A DNA stretch of 64,000 bases. Origin: Halomonas sp. DQ26W (lineage in GTDB: Bacteria > Pseudomonadota > Gammaproteobacteria > Pseudomonadales > Halomonadaceae). A model generated the notes under the pieces. That model was not told where the DNA came from and ran no database searches. It saw only the letters and a list, made by a program, of their open reading frames with translations. The position numbers and the translations under genes are program-made. Location of the stretch: the NCBI RefSeq assembly GCF_003339685.1, contig NZ_QPKI01000002.1:62001-126000 (forward strand), written 5' to 3'. Position 1 is the first letter of the stretch. Every line of letters begins with the position of its first letter. Of the stretch, positions 1 to 9,134 are shown piece by piece.

Positions 1-369
1 TCGCGCCCCGCGGTGGAAACCATGCTCAATGCCGGACAGGACGTGATCCTCGAGATCGACTGGCAGGGCGCTCGCCAGGTGCGCCAGCAATTGCACGACG
101 CGGTCTCGATCTTCATCCTGCCACCTTCTCGCGACGAGTTGGAGCGCCGCCTGGCCAGCCGCGGCACCGACGAACACGCCACCATCGCTCGGCGCATGCG
201 CGATGCGGTCAGCGAGATGTCGCATTACGACGAATACGACTACCTGGTGGTCAACGACGACTTCACCACCGCCCTGCGCGAACTGCAGTCGCTAGTGATC
301 AGCCGGCGCTTGAGCCTCGAGCGAGTGCAGAAGGAGCACGGCCCCCTACTGACGGCGCTGTTATCCTGA
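1..369 (+). CDS. gmk: Guanylate kinase, 3' part
   Basis: C-terminal two thirds of guanylate kinase, which phosphorylates GMP to GDP in the cytoplasm. The frame is open from the window edge, so the start and the P-loop lie upstream. Visible family sequence includes LEIDWQGARQVR (the substrate and lid region) and the helical C-terminus ending in LLTALLS. The downstream order rpoZ then spoT is the classic gmk-rpoZ-spoT arrangement of gammaproteobacteria, which supports the call. The stop codon lies inside the first copy of a 26-bp tandem repeat. Confidence 0.95.
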   Translation, partial: SRPAVETMLNAGQDVILEIDWQGARQVRQQLHDAVSIFILPPSRDELERRLASRGTDEHATIARRMRDAVSEMSHYDEYDYLVVNDDFTTALRELQSLVISRRLSLERVQKEHGPLLTALLS

Positions 370-442
370 CCCCCAGCCGCGGGCGCTTGTCCTGACCCCC
401 AGGCGCGGGCGCTTGTCCTGACCCCCAGGCGCGGGCGCTTGT
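365..442. repeat. Three tandem copies of a 26-bp unit overlapping the gmk stop
   Basis: Three head-to-tail 26-bp units at 365-390, 391-416 and 417-442. Each begins CCTGACCCCCAG and ends GGGCGCTTGT. The last two are identical and the first differs by one base (C for G at its 13th position). The first unit contains the TGA stop of gmk, so each further copy repeats the gmk 3' tail plus spacer. This suggests slippage duplication of the gene end. Confidence 0.95.
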
Positions 443-538
443 CAGGGATGCCGGGCGTCGAGTAATCTAGTCTGTCCTGTTCCATTTCGAATTTCCGGCT
501 ACGGTCGGGAAATCCACAGCTTTTTCGGGAATACCTAC

Positions 539-799
539 ATGGCGCGTGTCACCGTCGAAGATTGTCTGGAAAACGTCGAGAATCGCTTCAAGCTGGTGAT
601 GATCTCCACCCAGCGCGCTCGTCAACTCGCTCGCGGCTCCCGCGACGCCCTGCTGCCCTGGGAAAATGACAAGCCCACCGTGATGGCCCTGCGCGAGATC
701 GCCGCTGGCCTGGTCGACAAGAGCGTACTGGACGAGCCGATCGAGGCGCCGGTTCGAATTCGCCATGAGGGCGAGCCGGGCATCGCCATCGAGGAGTAA
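539..799 (+). CDS. rpoZ: RNA polymerase omega subunit
   Basis: 86-aa omega subunit, which helps beta-prime fold and assemble and takes part in ppGpp binding on RNA polymerase. The N-terminus [20 protein letters not shown] is the typical omega signature. It continues through the conserved helix QRARQLARG and the [11 protein letters not shown] segment, and ends with an acidic tail. Length matches the family (about 80-91 aa). It sits between gmk and spoT, 22 bp before the spoT start, so co-transcription with spoT is likely. Confidence 0.97.
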   Translation: MARVTVEDCLENVENRFKLVMISTQRARQLARGSRDALLPWENDKPTVMALREIAAGLVDKSVLDEPIEAPVRIRHEGEPGIAIEE

Positions 800-821
800 G
801 GCAAGCACTCAAGGCGCGCTA

Positions 822-2957
822 ATGTTCACCATCGACGACCTGGCCGACCGACTCGGCGGCTATTTACCTCCCGACGAGATCCAGCAGGTCAAGCGCGCCT
901 TCTACTACGCTGAGCAGGCCCATGACGGCCAGCGGCGGCGTTCTGGCGAGCCCTACGTCACCCACCCGCTGGCAGTGGCCAATATCCTCGCCAACATGCA
1001 CATGGACCATCAAAGCCTGATGTCGGCCATGCTGCACGATGTAATCGAAGATACCGGCGTCTCCAAGGAGGCACTTGCCGAGCAGTTTGGAAAGCCGGTG
1101 GCGGAGTTGGTCGATGGAGTCTCAAAGCTGACCCAGATCACCTTCGAGGACAAGGCGGTCGCCCAGGCAGAGAACTTCCAGAAAATGGTGCTGGCGATGT
1201 CGCGGGATATCCGCGTCATTATCGTCAAGCTCGCCGATCGCCTGCACAACATGCGCACTCTGGGCGCCTTGCGCCCCGAGAAAAAGCGACGTATTGCCCG
1301 CGAGACACTCGAGATCTATGCCCGAATCGCCAGCCGGCTCGGCATCAATACCATACGCGTCGAGCTCGAGGACCTCTCCTTTCAGGCACTGCACCCGATG
1401 CGCGCCGAGCGTATCAAACGCGCCGTCTCCAGCGCCCGAGGCCACCGTCGCTCGGCGATCCGTCAGATCCAGCACGCGCTGCAACAGAGCCTCGACGACG
1501 AGCAGCTATCCGGCACAGTGATCGGCCGCCAGAAGCACCTACTGTCGATCTACAAGAAGATGCGCGACCAGCGCAAGCCGTTCGCCGAGATCATGGATGT
1601 ATTCGGCTTTCGCATCATCACCGAAGACGTCGACAGCTGCTACCGTATCCTTGGTGTGGTGCACAACCTCTATAAGCCGGTGCCGGGACGCTTCAAGGAC
1701 TATATCGCCATTCCCAAGGCCAACGGCTACCAGAGCCTGCATACCACCCTGTTCGGCAGCGGCGGAATGCCCATCGAGGTGCAGATCCGCACCCGCGAGA
1801 TGGAAGCCATGGCCAATAACGGCATCGCCGCCCATTGGCTCTACAAGGCTGGTCAGACCGATCATCCCATCGCCGAGGGCAGCCACGCCCGTGCCCGGGA
1901 GTGGGTCAAGGGCCTGCTGGAAATGCAGCGCCACGCCGGCGATTCGCTGGAGTTCATCGAGCACGTCAAGAACGACCTGTTTCCCGACGACATCTATGTC
2001 TTCACGCCACGCGGCGACATCATGGAACTGCCCCAGGGCGCCACGGTGATCGACTTCGCCTACACCGTGCACACCGATATCGGCAACAACTGCATCGCCT
2101 GTCGCATCGACCGACATCTGGCACCGCTCTCCACCCGCCTGGAGAGCGGCCAGACACTGGAAATCATCACCGCCCCCGGTGCCAAGCCCAATCTTGCCTG
2201 GCTCAATTTCGTGATCACCGCCAAGGCCCGCTCAGCGATTCGTCACGCGCTCAAGCACCAACAGCATACCGAAGCCGTGCAGTTGGGCCGACGCCTGCTC
2301 AACAAGGCCTTGGGGGAATTCGAAACCAGCCTGGAGGAGCTCCCGGAGTCGGTCCTGCCTCAAGTACTGGAAGCCCTATCGCTGAAGAACGAGGAGAGCC
2401 TGCTGGAGTCCATCGGACTGGGAGCACGCCTGGCCTATGTGGTCGCCAGGCACCTGGTCGACACCCTCCACGGCGAGGGCACCGACGGCAGCCAGCGTAG
2501 CCTTCAGCCCCAGGGTCCCATCGTGATCAGCGGTGCCGAAGGCATGGTGATCAAGTTCGCCCGCTGCTGCCATCCGTTGCCGGGCGACCTGGTGATCGGT
2601 CACCTATCGGTGGGCAAGGGTATCGTGGTGCATCGGACCGAGTGCCGTAATCTCGCCGAGCTGAAGAGCGACCCCGACAAGCTGCTCGCCCTGGAGTGGT
2701 CCGCGGAGATCGATGAAGATTTCCCCGTGGCGCTGCGCCTGGAGATAGAGAGTCGCCGCGGCCTGGTTGCCGAGCTGGCCAGCCTGGTCACTGACGCCGA
2801 TGCCAATATCGAGCGCATCGGCATCGAGGAGCGCGACGTGCGACTATCCATCGTCCACCTGACCCTGGCGGTGCGTGACCGCGTGCACCTCGCCCGCATC
2901 ATCAAGCGTATCCGCAACCTCTCGCAGGTCGGCAAGATCACCCGCGTCGGCAACTGA
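822..2957 (+). CDS. spoT: Bifunctional (p)ppGpp synthase/hydrolase
   Basis: 711-aa SpoT/RelA-family enzyme that hydrolyses, and weakly synthesises, the alarmone (p)ppGpp. The N-terminal HD hydrolase domain is intact: H48 in THPL, H72-D73 and E76-D77 in HDVIEDT. A synthetase domain follows (about residues 230-360, with VFGFRIIT and [11 protein letters not shown]), then a TGS domain (about 385-450, [15 protein letters not shown]) and a C-terminal ACT domain (about 635-710). The intact HD site marks it as SpoT rather than RelA. The chosen ATG has AAGG upstream and gives the family N-terminus [17 protein letters not shown] longer in-frame start at 765 would overlap rpoZ and encodes unrelated residues. 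Confidence 0.96.
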   Translation: MFTIDDLADRLGGYLPPDEIQQVKRAFYYAEQAHDGQRRRSGEPYVTHPLAVANILANMHMDHQSLMSAMLHDVIEDTGVSKEALAEQFGKPVAELVDGVSKLTQITFEDKAVAQAENFQKMVLAMSRDIRVIIVKLADRLHNMRTLGALRPEKKRRIARETLEIYARIASRLGINTIRVELEDLSFQALHPMRAERIKRAVSSARGHRRSAIRQIQHALQQSLDDEQLSGTVIGRQKHLLSIYKKMRDQRKPFAEIMDVFGFRIITEDVDSCYRILGVVHNLYKPVPGRFKDYIAIPKANGYQSLHTTLFGSGGMPIEVQIRTREMEAMANNGIAAHWLYKAGQTDHPIAEGSHARAREWVKGLLEMQRHAGDSLEFIEHVKNDLFPDDIYVFTPRGDIMELPQGATVIDFAYTVHTDIGNNCIACRIDRHLAPLSTRLESGQTLEIITAPGAKPNLAWLNFVITAKARSAIRHALKHQQHTEAVQLGRRLLNKALGEFETSLEELPESVLPQVLEALSLKNEESLLESIGLGARLAYVVARHLVDTLHGEGTDGSQRSLQPQGPIVISGAEGMVIKFARCCHPLPGDLVIGHLSVGKGIVVHRTECRNLAELKSDPDKLLALEWSAEIDEDFPVALRLEIESRRGLVAELASLVTDADANIERIGIEERDVRLSIVHLTLAVRDRVHLARIIKRIRNLSQVGKITRVGN

Positions 2958-3019
2958 ACTCCCATCGACCTGCTCACTGCCCCCGCTTTTCATTCACAAC
3001 GAACAGAAGGTACCCCTCC

Positions 3020-3409
3020 ATGAGCAACAAGGCAGTCATCAACACCGACAAGGCACCCGCCGCCATCGGGCCCTACTCCCAGGCGATCAAGGCCGGCAAT
3101 ACCGTCTACCTTTCCGGCCAGATCCCCCTCGACCCGGCCACCATGGAGCTGGTCTCCGACGACTTCGAGGCCCAGGCCCGCCAGGTCTTCACCAACCTCA
3201 AGGCCGTCTGCGAAGAGGCCGCCGGCTCGCTGGGCGAGATCGTCAAGATCAACCTCTACCTGGTCGACCTGAGCAACTTCGCCATCGTCAACCAGGTGAT
3301 GGAAGAGTTTTTCGATAAGCCCTACCCGGCCCGTGCCGCGGTGGGCGTGAAGGCGCTACCCAAGGACGCCCAGTTCGAGGCGGAAGCCGTTATGGTCATC
3401 GGCGACTAG
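3020..3409 (+). CDS. ridA: RidA family reactive imine/enamine deaminase
   Basis: 129-aa RidA (YjgF/YER057c/UK114) protein, which hydrolyses reactive 2-aminoacrylate-type enamines and imines released by PLP enzymes such as threonine dehydratase. The active-site arginine R105 (PARAAVGV) and E120 ([10 protein letters not shown]) are present at the family positions, as is the N-terminal GPYSQA motif. GAAGG lies upstream of the ATG. The order spoT-ridA is also found in Pseudomonas. 62 bp separate it from spoT with no clear terminator between them. Confidence 0.96.
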   Translation: MSNKAVINTDKAPAAIGPYSQAIKAGNTVYLSGQIPLDPATMELVSDDFEAQARQVFTNLKAVCEEAAGSLGEIVKINLYLVDLSNFAIVNQVMEEFFDKPYPARAAVGVKALPKDAQFEAEAVMVIGD

Positions 3410-3487
3410 GAAAGGGCGGATTTGCTACTGCGCTCGATATCCTGGCCGCCGGCGGTGCTCGCTCGTAACGCAAATCCACCTCTTTCC
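3409..3487. repeat. Imperfect long inverted repeat between ridA and thpR
   Basis: Left arm 3409-3425 (GGAAAGGGCGGATTTGC) pairs with right arm 3470-3487 (GCAAATCC then CTTTCC). It has eight perfect inner pairs, six perfect outer pairs and an imperfect middle. The arms fill the whole intergenic gap and the left arm overlaps the ridA stop codon. No T-tract follows, so it is not a classical terminator. A folded mRNA spacer or a small repeat element are both possible. Confidence 0.6.
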
Positions 3488-3498
3488 GAAACAGGACT

Positions 3499-4011
3499 AT
3501 GAGACTTTTTATTGCCCTGGTGCCACCGCCCGAGCTGCGCAGGGAGCTCGGGGAGCTAGCCGACATCGCCCACGCCCGCTGCGGCGGGCGACGCATGCCC
3601 GACGAGAGCCTGCACCTGACGCTGGCATTTATCGGCGAAGTGGAAGAGGCGCAGGCCACAACGCTCGTCAATTGGGTACAAAGCCTTGCCATTATACCGG
3701 GCAAATGTCGCCTCGACGGCTGGGGCTGCTTCAAGCGCCCCGGTATCGTCTGGATCGGGAGCCAGGCATCCGACCCGGCGCTAGGAGAGCTGCATCGCGA
3801 GCTCTGGCAAGGCCTGGAGGCCTGCGGTTGGTCCGGCCGACCCGACAAATTCGTTCACCATGTCACCCTGCTGCGACGCGCCATCACGAACCGGCTGCAA
3901 GACCTTCCCTCCATCAACCTCACGTGGCCCTATAGTCAAGTAGCGCTGATCCAGTCCTTTACCGATGAACGCGGGGCACGTTACCGCACCCTGGCCGTAT
4001 CGCAGGGTTGA
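3499..4011 (+). CDS. thpR: RNA 2',3'-cyclic phosphodiesterase (2H family)
   Basis: 170-aa member of the 2H phosphoesterase superfamily (formerly 2'-5' RNA ligase LigT). Both catalytic HxTx motifs are visible: H39-L-T41-L in LHLTLAF and H121-V-T123-L in HHVTLLR. The N-terminus MRLFIALVPP is typical. The enzyme opens 2',3'-cyclic phosphate RNA ends; its physiological substrate is poorly defined in the family. It follows ridA with an 89-bp gap that contains a long inverted repeat. Confidence 0.93.
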   Translation: MRLFIALVPPPELRRELGELADIAHARCGGRRMPDESLHLTLAFIGEVEEAQATTLVNWVQSLAIIPGKCRLDGWGCFKRPGIVWIGSQASDPALGELHRELWQGLEACGWSGRPDKFVHHVTLLRRAITNRLQDLPSINLTWPYSQVALIQSFTDERGARYRTLAVSQG

Positions 4012-4143
4012 ATATCAAGGATGAAGCGCACAATTGATTGGCTCGCCAGTTATTAGCACCAGAGCAGCCCAACAATGGCTTCGAGGTATTGACCCCGGGC
4101 TATCACGGTGCGCTCTGATACCGTATGCGACCAGTGAACCGAT

Positions 4144-5016
4144 CTAGACCGGCTCAGGCAGGAAGCCGCCTTCTTTCATGACCTGAGTGTAGCCGTCACG
4201 GTAGCTGGGATAACGGAACCTGTAGCCTGTCTCCAGCAGGCGGGTATTGTCGCAGCGCTTGCTAGCACGCTTGCGCAGCGGCGCCTGGATCACTTCGGTG
4301 GATTCCACCTTGAGTTTTCCTGCCATCCAGGCCATCACTTCATACAGAGGGTCCGGGGCGCAGTCGCTGGCCAGGTAGAGATTCTCCAGCGGCTTTCCTG
4401 CCACGCTGAGCTCGATCAGGTGCTTGAGCACGCCGGCGCAGTCGTCGCGATGGATGCGATTGGAATACATGGGTGGGGACGCCGGCGCGATGCGGCCTTC
4501 CAATACCTGACGGATGAGGCGGTCACGCCCCGGGCCATAGATACCGGAAAAGCGCACCGCCGTGCCAGGTATCGGGCTATCATTCAGAGCCTGTTCCGCT
4601 TCGCGCATCATCACGCCGGAGAAGCCGGGCGCCTCGGCAGGACTGTCTTCGTCCACCAGCTCGCCTTCCCTCTGGCTATAGACGCTGGTAGAGGAGACGA
4701 ACAGAATTCGCTGCGGTGTGCTATCGCGCCGCTCGTAGGTACGCAGCACCGCCTGGAGTCCATCGAGATAGGCGGCACGATAGGCGGCCTCCTCGAAGCG
4801 GTCGGCGCTGAGCACGTAGACCACGAAATCGGCGTTGGGCAGCTTGGCAAGGGCGGCTTCGTCGCTGAGGTCCAGCGCCAGAGGCTCGATACCGCTGCCC
4901 TCCAGTGCCGATACACCACGTCGAGCACCGATAACCCGGTGGCCGGCCGCGATCAGCTCGCCGCCCAGCACCGTGCCGATGTCACCACAACCTAGAATCA
5001 GTGTCGTTTTCTTCAC
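4144..5016 (-). CDS. NAD(P)-dependent epimerase/dehydratase family protein (YeeZ-like atypical SDR)
   Basis: 290-aa Rossmann-fold protein of the atypical extended SDR group. The N-terminal nucleotide motif is GCGDIG (residues 8-13 from the chosen start), and the central SSTSVY resembles an SDR Ser segment; GIYGPGRDR follows. The substrate cannot be told from sequence. I chose the GTG at 5016 because it is preceded by GAGAG and puts the glycine motif near the N-terminus. An ATG at 5058 would add 14 residues with no ribosome site. It is divergent from oxyR, 81 bp away. Confidence 0.8.
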   Translation of the reverse strand: MKKTTLILGCGDIGTVLGGELIAAGHRVIGARRGVSALEGSGIEPLALDLSDEAALAKLPNADFVVYVLSADRFEEAAYRAAYLDGLQAVLRTYERRDSTPQRILFVSSTSVYSQREGELVDEDSPAEAPGFSGVMMREAEQALNDSPIPGTAVRFSGIYGPGRDRLIRQVLEGRIAPASPPMYSNRIHRDDCAGVLKHLIELSVAGKPLENLYLASDCAPDPLYEVMAWMAGKLKVESTEVIQAPLRKRASKRCDNTRLLETGYRFRYPSYRDGYTQVMKEGGFLPEPV

Positions 5017-5097
5017 CTTTCTCTCGCCCCCTGATAAAAAGTCCCTATTGAAATCCATACATCTATCGTCCGAGAGGATGCCCAGCGGGCACCAACC

Positions 5098-6018
5098 ATG
5101 ACTCTAACAGAACTTCGCTATATCGTAACCTTGGCCCAGGAGCGCCACTTCGGCCGCGCCGCCGAGCGCTGCTTCGTCTCCCAGCCGACCCTGTCGGTGG
5201 CGGTCAAGAAACTTGAGGAAGAACTGGAGGTTGCGCTTTTCGAACGATCCAAGTCAACCGTCCAGGTGACGCCCATGGGTGAGAGGATCGTCGAGCAGGC
5301 CCAACGTGTGCTGGAGCAGAGCAAAATGATCAAGGAGCTAGCCAATGCCGGCAAGGACCAGTTGGCGAGCCCTCTGCGCATCGGCGCCATCTACACCATC
5401 GGCCCCTACCTGTTTCCGCACCTGGTCCCAGAATTGGCCCGCAGCGCACCGCAGATGTCGCTCTATATCGAGGAGGGCTTCACCGCCAGCCTGCGGCACA
5501 AACTGCGGAGTGGCGAGCTCGACGCCATCATCATCGCACTGCCCTTCAACGAAACCGATGTCGTCGCCAAGCCGCTCTACGACGAGGAATTCGAGGTGCT
5601 GATCCCCGCCGACCATCCCTGGACACAGCGCGAGCACATCGACAAGGAGGACCTTCTCAGCGAGCGTTTGCTGTTGCTCGGTGAGGGTCATTGCTTCCGC
5701 GACCAGATACTCGAGGCGTGTCCGGCGATCAGCCACAAGCTCAACAGTCCGAACAATACCCTGACAGCTGAAGGCGGCTCCCTGGAGACCATCCGCCATA
5801 TGGTGGCCTCGAAGCTCGGCATCACGGTACTGCCCCGCTCGGCCATCGGTACTGTCCATTACGAGACCGGCCTGCTTACCAGCCGACCGTTTAGCGCCCC
5901 GGCACCCTCGCGCACCGTGGCCATCGCCTGGCGCGCCAGCTTCCCTCGACCGCGCGCCATCGATGCCGTGACCAATGCCATTACACAGTGTCATGAGGCA
6001 CTCCCCGAGACGGCATGA
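5098..6018 (+). CDS. oxyR: Hydrogen peroxide-sensing LysR regulator OxyR
   Basis: 306-aa LysR-type regulator. The winged-helix domain spans residues 1-60 (FGRAAERCFVSQPTLSVAVK) and the effector domain about 90-295. The redox pair C199 (GEGHCF) and C208 (EACPAI) sits at exactly the E. coli OxyR numbering, which makes OxyR a firm call rather than a generic LysR. OxyR activates catalase and peroxidase genes once the disulfide forms. The gene overlaps the start of recG by 4 bp (ATGA), the oxyR-recG pairing also known in Pseudomonas. Confidence 0.95.
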   Translation: MTLTELRYIVTLAQERHFGRAAERCFVSQPTLSVAVKKLEEELEVALFERSKSTVQVTPMGERIVEQAQRVLEQSKMIKELANAGKDQLASPLRIGAIYTIGPYLFPHLVPELARSAPQMSLYIEEGFTASLRHKLRSGELDAIIIALPFNETDVVAKPLYDEEFEVLIPADHPWTQREHIDKEDLLSERLLLLGEGHCFRDQILEACPAISHKLNSPNNTLTAEGGSLETIRHMVASKLGITVLPRSAIGTVHYETGLLTSRPFSAPAPSRTVAIAWRASFPRPRAIDAVTNAITQCHEALPETA

Positions 6019-8108
6019 ACGCTGACACAAACGGACTCGACTCGCCGGTCACCTCTCTCAAAGGCGTTGGCGAGGCGCTGGTGCTGAAGCTGGCCCGACT
6101 GCGCGTGGCATACGTGGCCGACCTGCTCTTCCACCTGCCGCTGCGCTATCAGGACCGTACCCGTATCACGCCCATCGGCACCCTGCGTGCCGGGCATGAG
6201 GCCGTGGTAGAAGGGGAGGTCATGGCAAGCGAAGTGGTGCGCGGTCGGCGTCGCAGTCTGCTGGTGCGGCTTCGCGACGGCTCGGGCATCCTCAGCCTGC
6301 GCTTTTTCCATTTTTCACCGGCCCAACAGCAGCAGTTCCATCCGGGTGCGAGGATACGCGGCTTCGGTGAGGCTCGGGCCGGTGCTACCGGGCTCGAGAT
6401 CTATCATCCCGAATATCGGTTATTGAGCGATGACGCCCCACCCGTGGAGGATCACCTGACGCCGATCTACCCCACTACCGAGGGATTGCACCAGACTCGA
6501 CTGCGAGCGCTGATCGAGCAGGCGCTGGCAAAACTCGACGCCACCCCCGAGGCGCTGCCCGACTGGCTACCCGAATCGCTGCGACAGCGCTTCAGTCTCC
6601 CCGAGCTGCACCATTGCCTGAAGGTACTGCATCAGCCTCCACCGGATGCCGACCCCGATCAACTGGCGAGCGGCCTGCATCCCGCCAGCCGACGGTTGGC
6701 CCTGGAGGAGCTGCTCGCTCACCGACTCAGCCTGCGCGCGGTACGTCTGCGCATTCAGCAGGATGGTGCCCCGACGCTACCCAGCGGGCGAAGCTTGCAA
6801 GCACGCTTTCTCACCCAACTGCCCTTCTCGCTGACCGGTGCCCAGCGCCGCGTGCTCGATGAGATCGGCGCCGATCTGGCCCTCGAGATGCCGATGCTGC
6901 GCCTGGTCCAGGGTGACGTCGGCTCGGGCAAGACGGTGGTGGCGGCCATGGCGTCGCTGTCAGCCATCGCCGGCGACTGCCAGGCGGCGATGATGGCACC
7001 CACAGAGATCCTGGCCGAACAACATTACCGTACCTTTCGCGCCTGGTTCGAGCCGCTCGGGATCGAAGTGGCATGGCTGGCCGGCAAACTCAAGGGCAAG
7101 GCACGGCTGGATACCAAGGCCGCCATCCTCGATGGCCGGGCCCGCATGGTGGTGGGTACTCACGCCCTGTTCCAGGGCGACGTGCATTTCCAGCGCCTGG
7201 GCCTGGCCATCGTCGACGAACAGCACCGCTTCGGCGTGCACCAGCGACTCGCGCTGCGCGAAAAGGGCGAGGCCGGCGGCCTGACTCCCCATCAACTGGT
7301 CATGACCGCCACGCCGATACCCCGCACCCTGGCAATGAGCGCCTATGCCGACTTGGACGTTTCGGTAATCGACGAGCTCCCCCCGGGGCGCACCCCGGTC
7401 AAGACGGTTGTGGTTCCCGACGATCGCCGCCCCGACGTGGTGGCACGTATCCGCCATGCCTGCGCCGAGGGCCGACAGGCCTACTGGGTCTGCACCCTGA
7501 TCGAAGAATCGGAAGCCCTGCAGTGCCAGGCCGCCGAGGCGACCCACGCAGAGCTCGGTGAGGCACTGCCGGAACTGGCCATCGGCCTGGTCCACGGGCG
7601 CATGAAAGCGACGGAGAAAGCCGCAGTCATGGACGCCTTCAAGGCCGGCGAACTCGACCTACTGGTGGCCACCACGGTGATCGAGGTCGGGGTCGATGTG
7701 CCCAACGCCAGTCTGATGATCATCGAGAATCCAGAGCGACTGGGGCTATCGCAGCTTCACCAGCTGCGAGGCCGGGTCGGGCGGGGCTCCACGGAGAGCT
7801 TCTGCGTACTGCTCTACCACGGCCCGCTCTCGGCCAACTCCCGAGAACGACTTGGCGTCATGCGTGAGACCACCGATGGTTTTCGCATCGCCGAGAAGGA
7901 CCTGGAGCTGCGCGGCCCCGGCGAGGTGCTGGGCACCCGCCAGACGGGGCTCGCCCAGATGAAGATCGCCGACCTGGAACGCGACGCAGACCTGCTGGAA
8001 CGGGTCTCGCCACTGGCCGAGGCGCTGCTCGCCAACCACCCCGAGGCCAGCCTGCCGTTGATTCGGCGCTGGCTGGGCGAACAGGCAGGGCGTTATGGAC
8101 AGGTTTGA
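6015..8108 (+). CDS. recG: ATP-dependent DNA helicase RecG
   Basis: 697-aa RecG, a superfamily 2 translocase that remodels stalled forks, R-loops and Holliday junctions. The N-terminal wedge (OB) domain covers about residues 55-160. The motor follows, with Walker A VQGDVGSGKT near residue 300, motif II DEQHRFG, motif III TATPIPRT, and motifs V and VI (ATTVIEVGVDVP, QLRGRVGRG). The C-terminal TRG-like region contains LGTRQTG. It starts inside the oxyR stop (4-bp overlap), indicating translational coupling. Confidence 0.97.
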   Translation: MNADTNGLDSPVTSLKGVGEALVLKLARLRVAYVADLLFHLPLRYQDRTRITPIGTLRAGHEAVVEGEVMASEVVRGRRRSLLVRLRDGSGILSLRFFHFSPAQQQQFHPGARIRGFGEARAGATGLEIYHPEYRLLSDDAPPVEDHLTPIYPTTEGLHQTRLRALIEQALAKLDATPEALPDWLPESLRQRFSLPELHHCLKVLHQPPPDADPDQLASGLHPASRRLALEELLAHRLSLRAVRLRIQQDGAPTLPSGRSLQARFLTQLPFSLTGAQRRVLDEIGADLALEMPMLRLVQGDVGSGKTVVAAMASLSAIAGDCQAAMMAPTEILAEQHYRTFRAWFEPLGIEVAWLAGKLKGKARLDTKAAILDGRARMVVGTHALFQGDVHFQRLGLAIVDEQHRFGVHQRLALREKGEAGGLTPHQLVMTATPIPRTLAMSAYADLDVSVIDELPPGRTPVKTVVVPDDRRPDVVARIRHACAEGRQAYWVCTLIEESEALQCQAAEATHAELGEALPELAIGLVHGRMKATEKAAVMDAFKAGELDLLVATTVIEVGVDVPNASLMIIENPERLGLSQLHQLRGRVGRGSTESFCVLLYHGPLSANSRERLGVMRETTDGFRIAEKDLELRGPGEVLGTRQTGLAQMKIADLERDADLLERVSPLAEALLANHPEASLPLIRRWLGEQAGRYGQV

Positions 8109-8203
8109 TACCTTGTCCATGGATCATTGACGGGTAAGGCAGAAACGAATGCCTTCGAGAAAGCTGCGAGACTCGGTCAAGCGTCAGGATGCTGAACGGC
8201 GGC

Positions 8204-8560
8204 CTACAAGTGCTTCAACAGCTTCTGCAGCTTGTTAAGGTCACCGGAATCGCCGACCAGGCGCACGGTGCCAGCCATCATGCCATCGAGAAAGGCCTTC
8301 TGGGTCGGCTTGCGAAGCACCTTGATGGCAGTTGCCTCGTCCTCGAAGCGTAACTCCAGGTCGAGGTCCACGGGCAGACCCGCCCCCGTCTTTATGCCCC
8401 GCGGCGACATGCGGTAATGACGGGCAATGGAGAGAGTCTCGGTGGCGATCCCCCAGTCGAGGCTACGCATCTCGGTCAGGGCTTGGCGAAAACGCGGTTT
8501 GCGGCGCAGGGCACGCTTGAGTAGAAAACCCAGCAGCCACAGCATGAGTCGCAGCTTCAT
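8204..8560 (-). CDS. SCP2-like conserved hypothetical protein
   Basis: 118-aa protein with a hydrophobic, basic N-terminus (MKLRLMLWLLGFLLKRALRR) followed by a small alpha/beta domain. The C-terminal part (LELRFEDEATAIKVL through LDGMMAGTVRLVGD) looks like the sterol carrier protein 2 fold, where lipids are bound or sensed. I infer a membrane-associated lipid-binding role at most; function is unknown. It lies downstream of HU on the same strand and converges with recG. Small hypotheticals occupy the same place between recG and HU in Pseudomonas. Confidence 0.65.
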   Translation of the reverse strand: MKLRLMLWLLGFLLKRALRRKPRFRQALTEMRSLDWGIATETLSIARHYRMSPRGIKTGAGLPVDLDLELRFEDEATAIKVLRKPTQKAFLDGMMAGTVRLVGDSGDLNKLQKLLKHL

Positions 8561-8595
8561 GGCAACCCCGCTTCGAACAGGAAGAGGAGGGAATT

Positions 8596-8620
8596 GCGGC
8601 CTGCAACAACGGCAGGCCGC
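8596..8620 (-). terminator. Hairpin downstream of the HU gene
   Basis: Nine-bp perfect stem GCGGCCTGC / GCAGGCCGC with a 7-nt loop, 25 bp past the HU stop. The tail on the minus strand (AATTCCC) is only weakly T-rich, so termination is probable rather than certain. Confidence 0.5.
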
Positions 8621-8644
8621 GCCACGGAAACCCTCAACGTGGCG

Positions 8645-8923
8645 TCAGCCCTTGCCGACAGCATCCTTTAGCCCCTTGCCGGGCTTGAAAGCCACGGTCT
8701 TGCTGGCCGGGATGGCCAAGGGTTGGCCTGTCTGCGGGTTCTTGCCGGTGCGGGCGGCTCGCTCGCGCACGGTGAACGTCCCGAAACCGATCAGTGAGAC
8801 ATCCTGCCCCTGAGCCACGCTACCGGTGATCTCGTCGAGAATGACATTGAGTACCTGGCTCGCCTTGTCCTTCGAAAGTTCCGCACGCTCGGCAATTGCC
8901 GCAGCAAGTTCTGGCTTGCGCAT
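8645..8923 (-). CDS. HU family DNA-binding protein
   Basis: 92-aa histone-like HU protein that bends and compacts DNA. Features are the dimerising helices at residues 1-40 (MRKPELAAAIAERAELSK), the signature IGFGTFTVRERAARTGKNP and the beta-arm PQTGQPLAIPASKTVAFKPG. A strong AGGAGGGG ribosome site precedes the ATG. It corresponds to the HU paralogue next to the rubredoxin reductase gene in Pseudomonas. IHF is less likely because IHF subunits carry a different arm and longer tails. Confidence 0.93.
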   Translation of the reverse strand: MRKPELAAAIAERAELSKDKASQVLNVILDEITGSVAQGQDVSLIGFGTFTVRERAARTGKNPQTGQPLAIPASKTVAFKPGKGLKDAVGKG

Positions 8924-9093
8924 AAAGCCCCTCCTGGTATTGGCTATGTCCCGACGCTGGGCGCCGGTGTGTTGTTATCCGCGCGATCAGTTCATGAGGC
9001 ATGAACTGCCTGCAACTTCCGAGTGTGAAGCCCTTGATATGCTACGTATGAAACCCTTGCTCCCCGGAAATCGCCATGCGAGGTGGCGCTGTC

Positions 9094-9114
9094 GTCGCCT
9101 GCTGGCCAGGCGAC
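9094..9114 (-). terminator. Hairpin after the rubredoxin reductase gene
   Basis: Perfect 8-bp stem GTCGCCTG / CAGGCGAC with a 5-nt loop, 20 bp beyond the stop of the minus-strand reductase. No T-tract follows, so it may act as a processing or Rho-linked structure instead. Confidence 0.35.
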
Positions 9115-9134
9115 CCACAGTGGCGCCGACGCCC

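Noticed and set aside
365..442. CRISPR-like array
   Set aside because: The repeats are directly abutting with no spacers and overlap a gene end.
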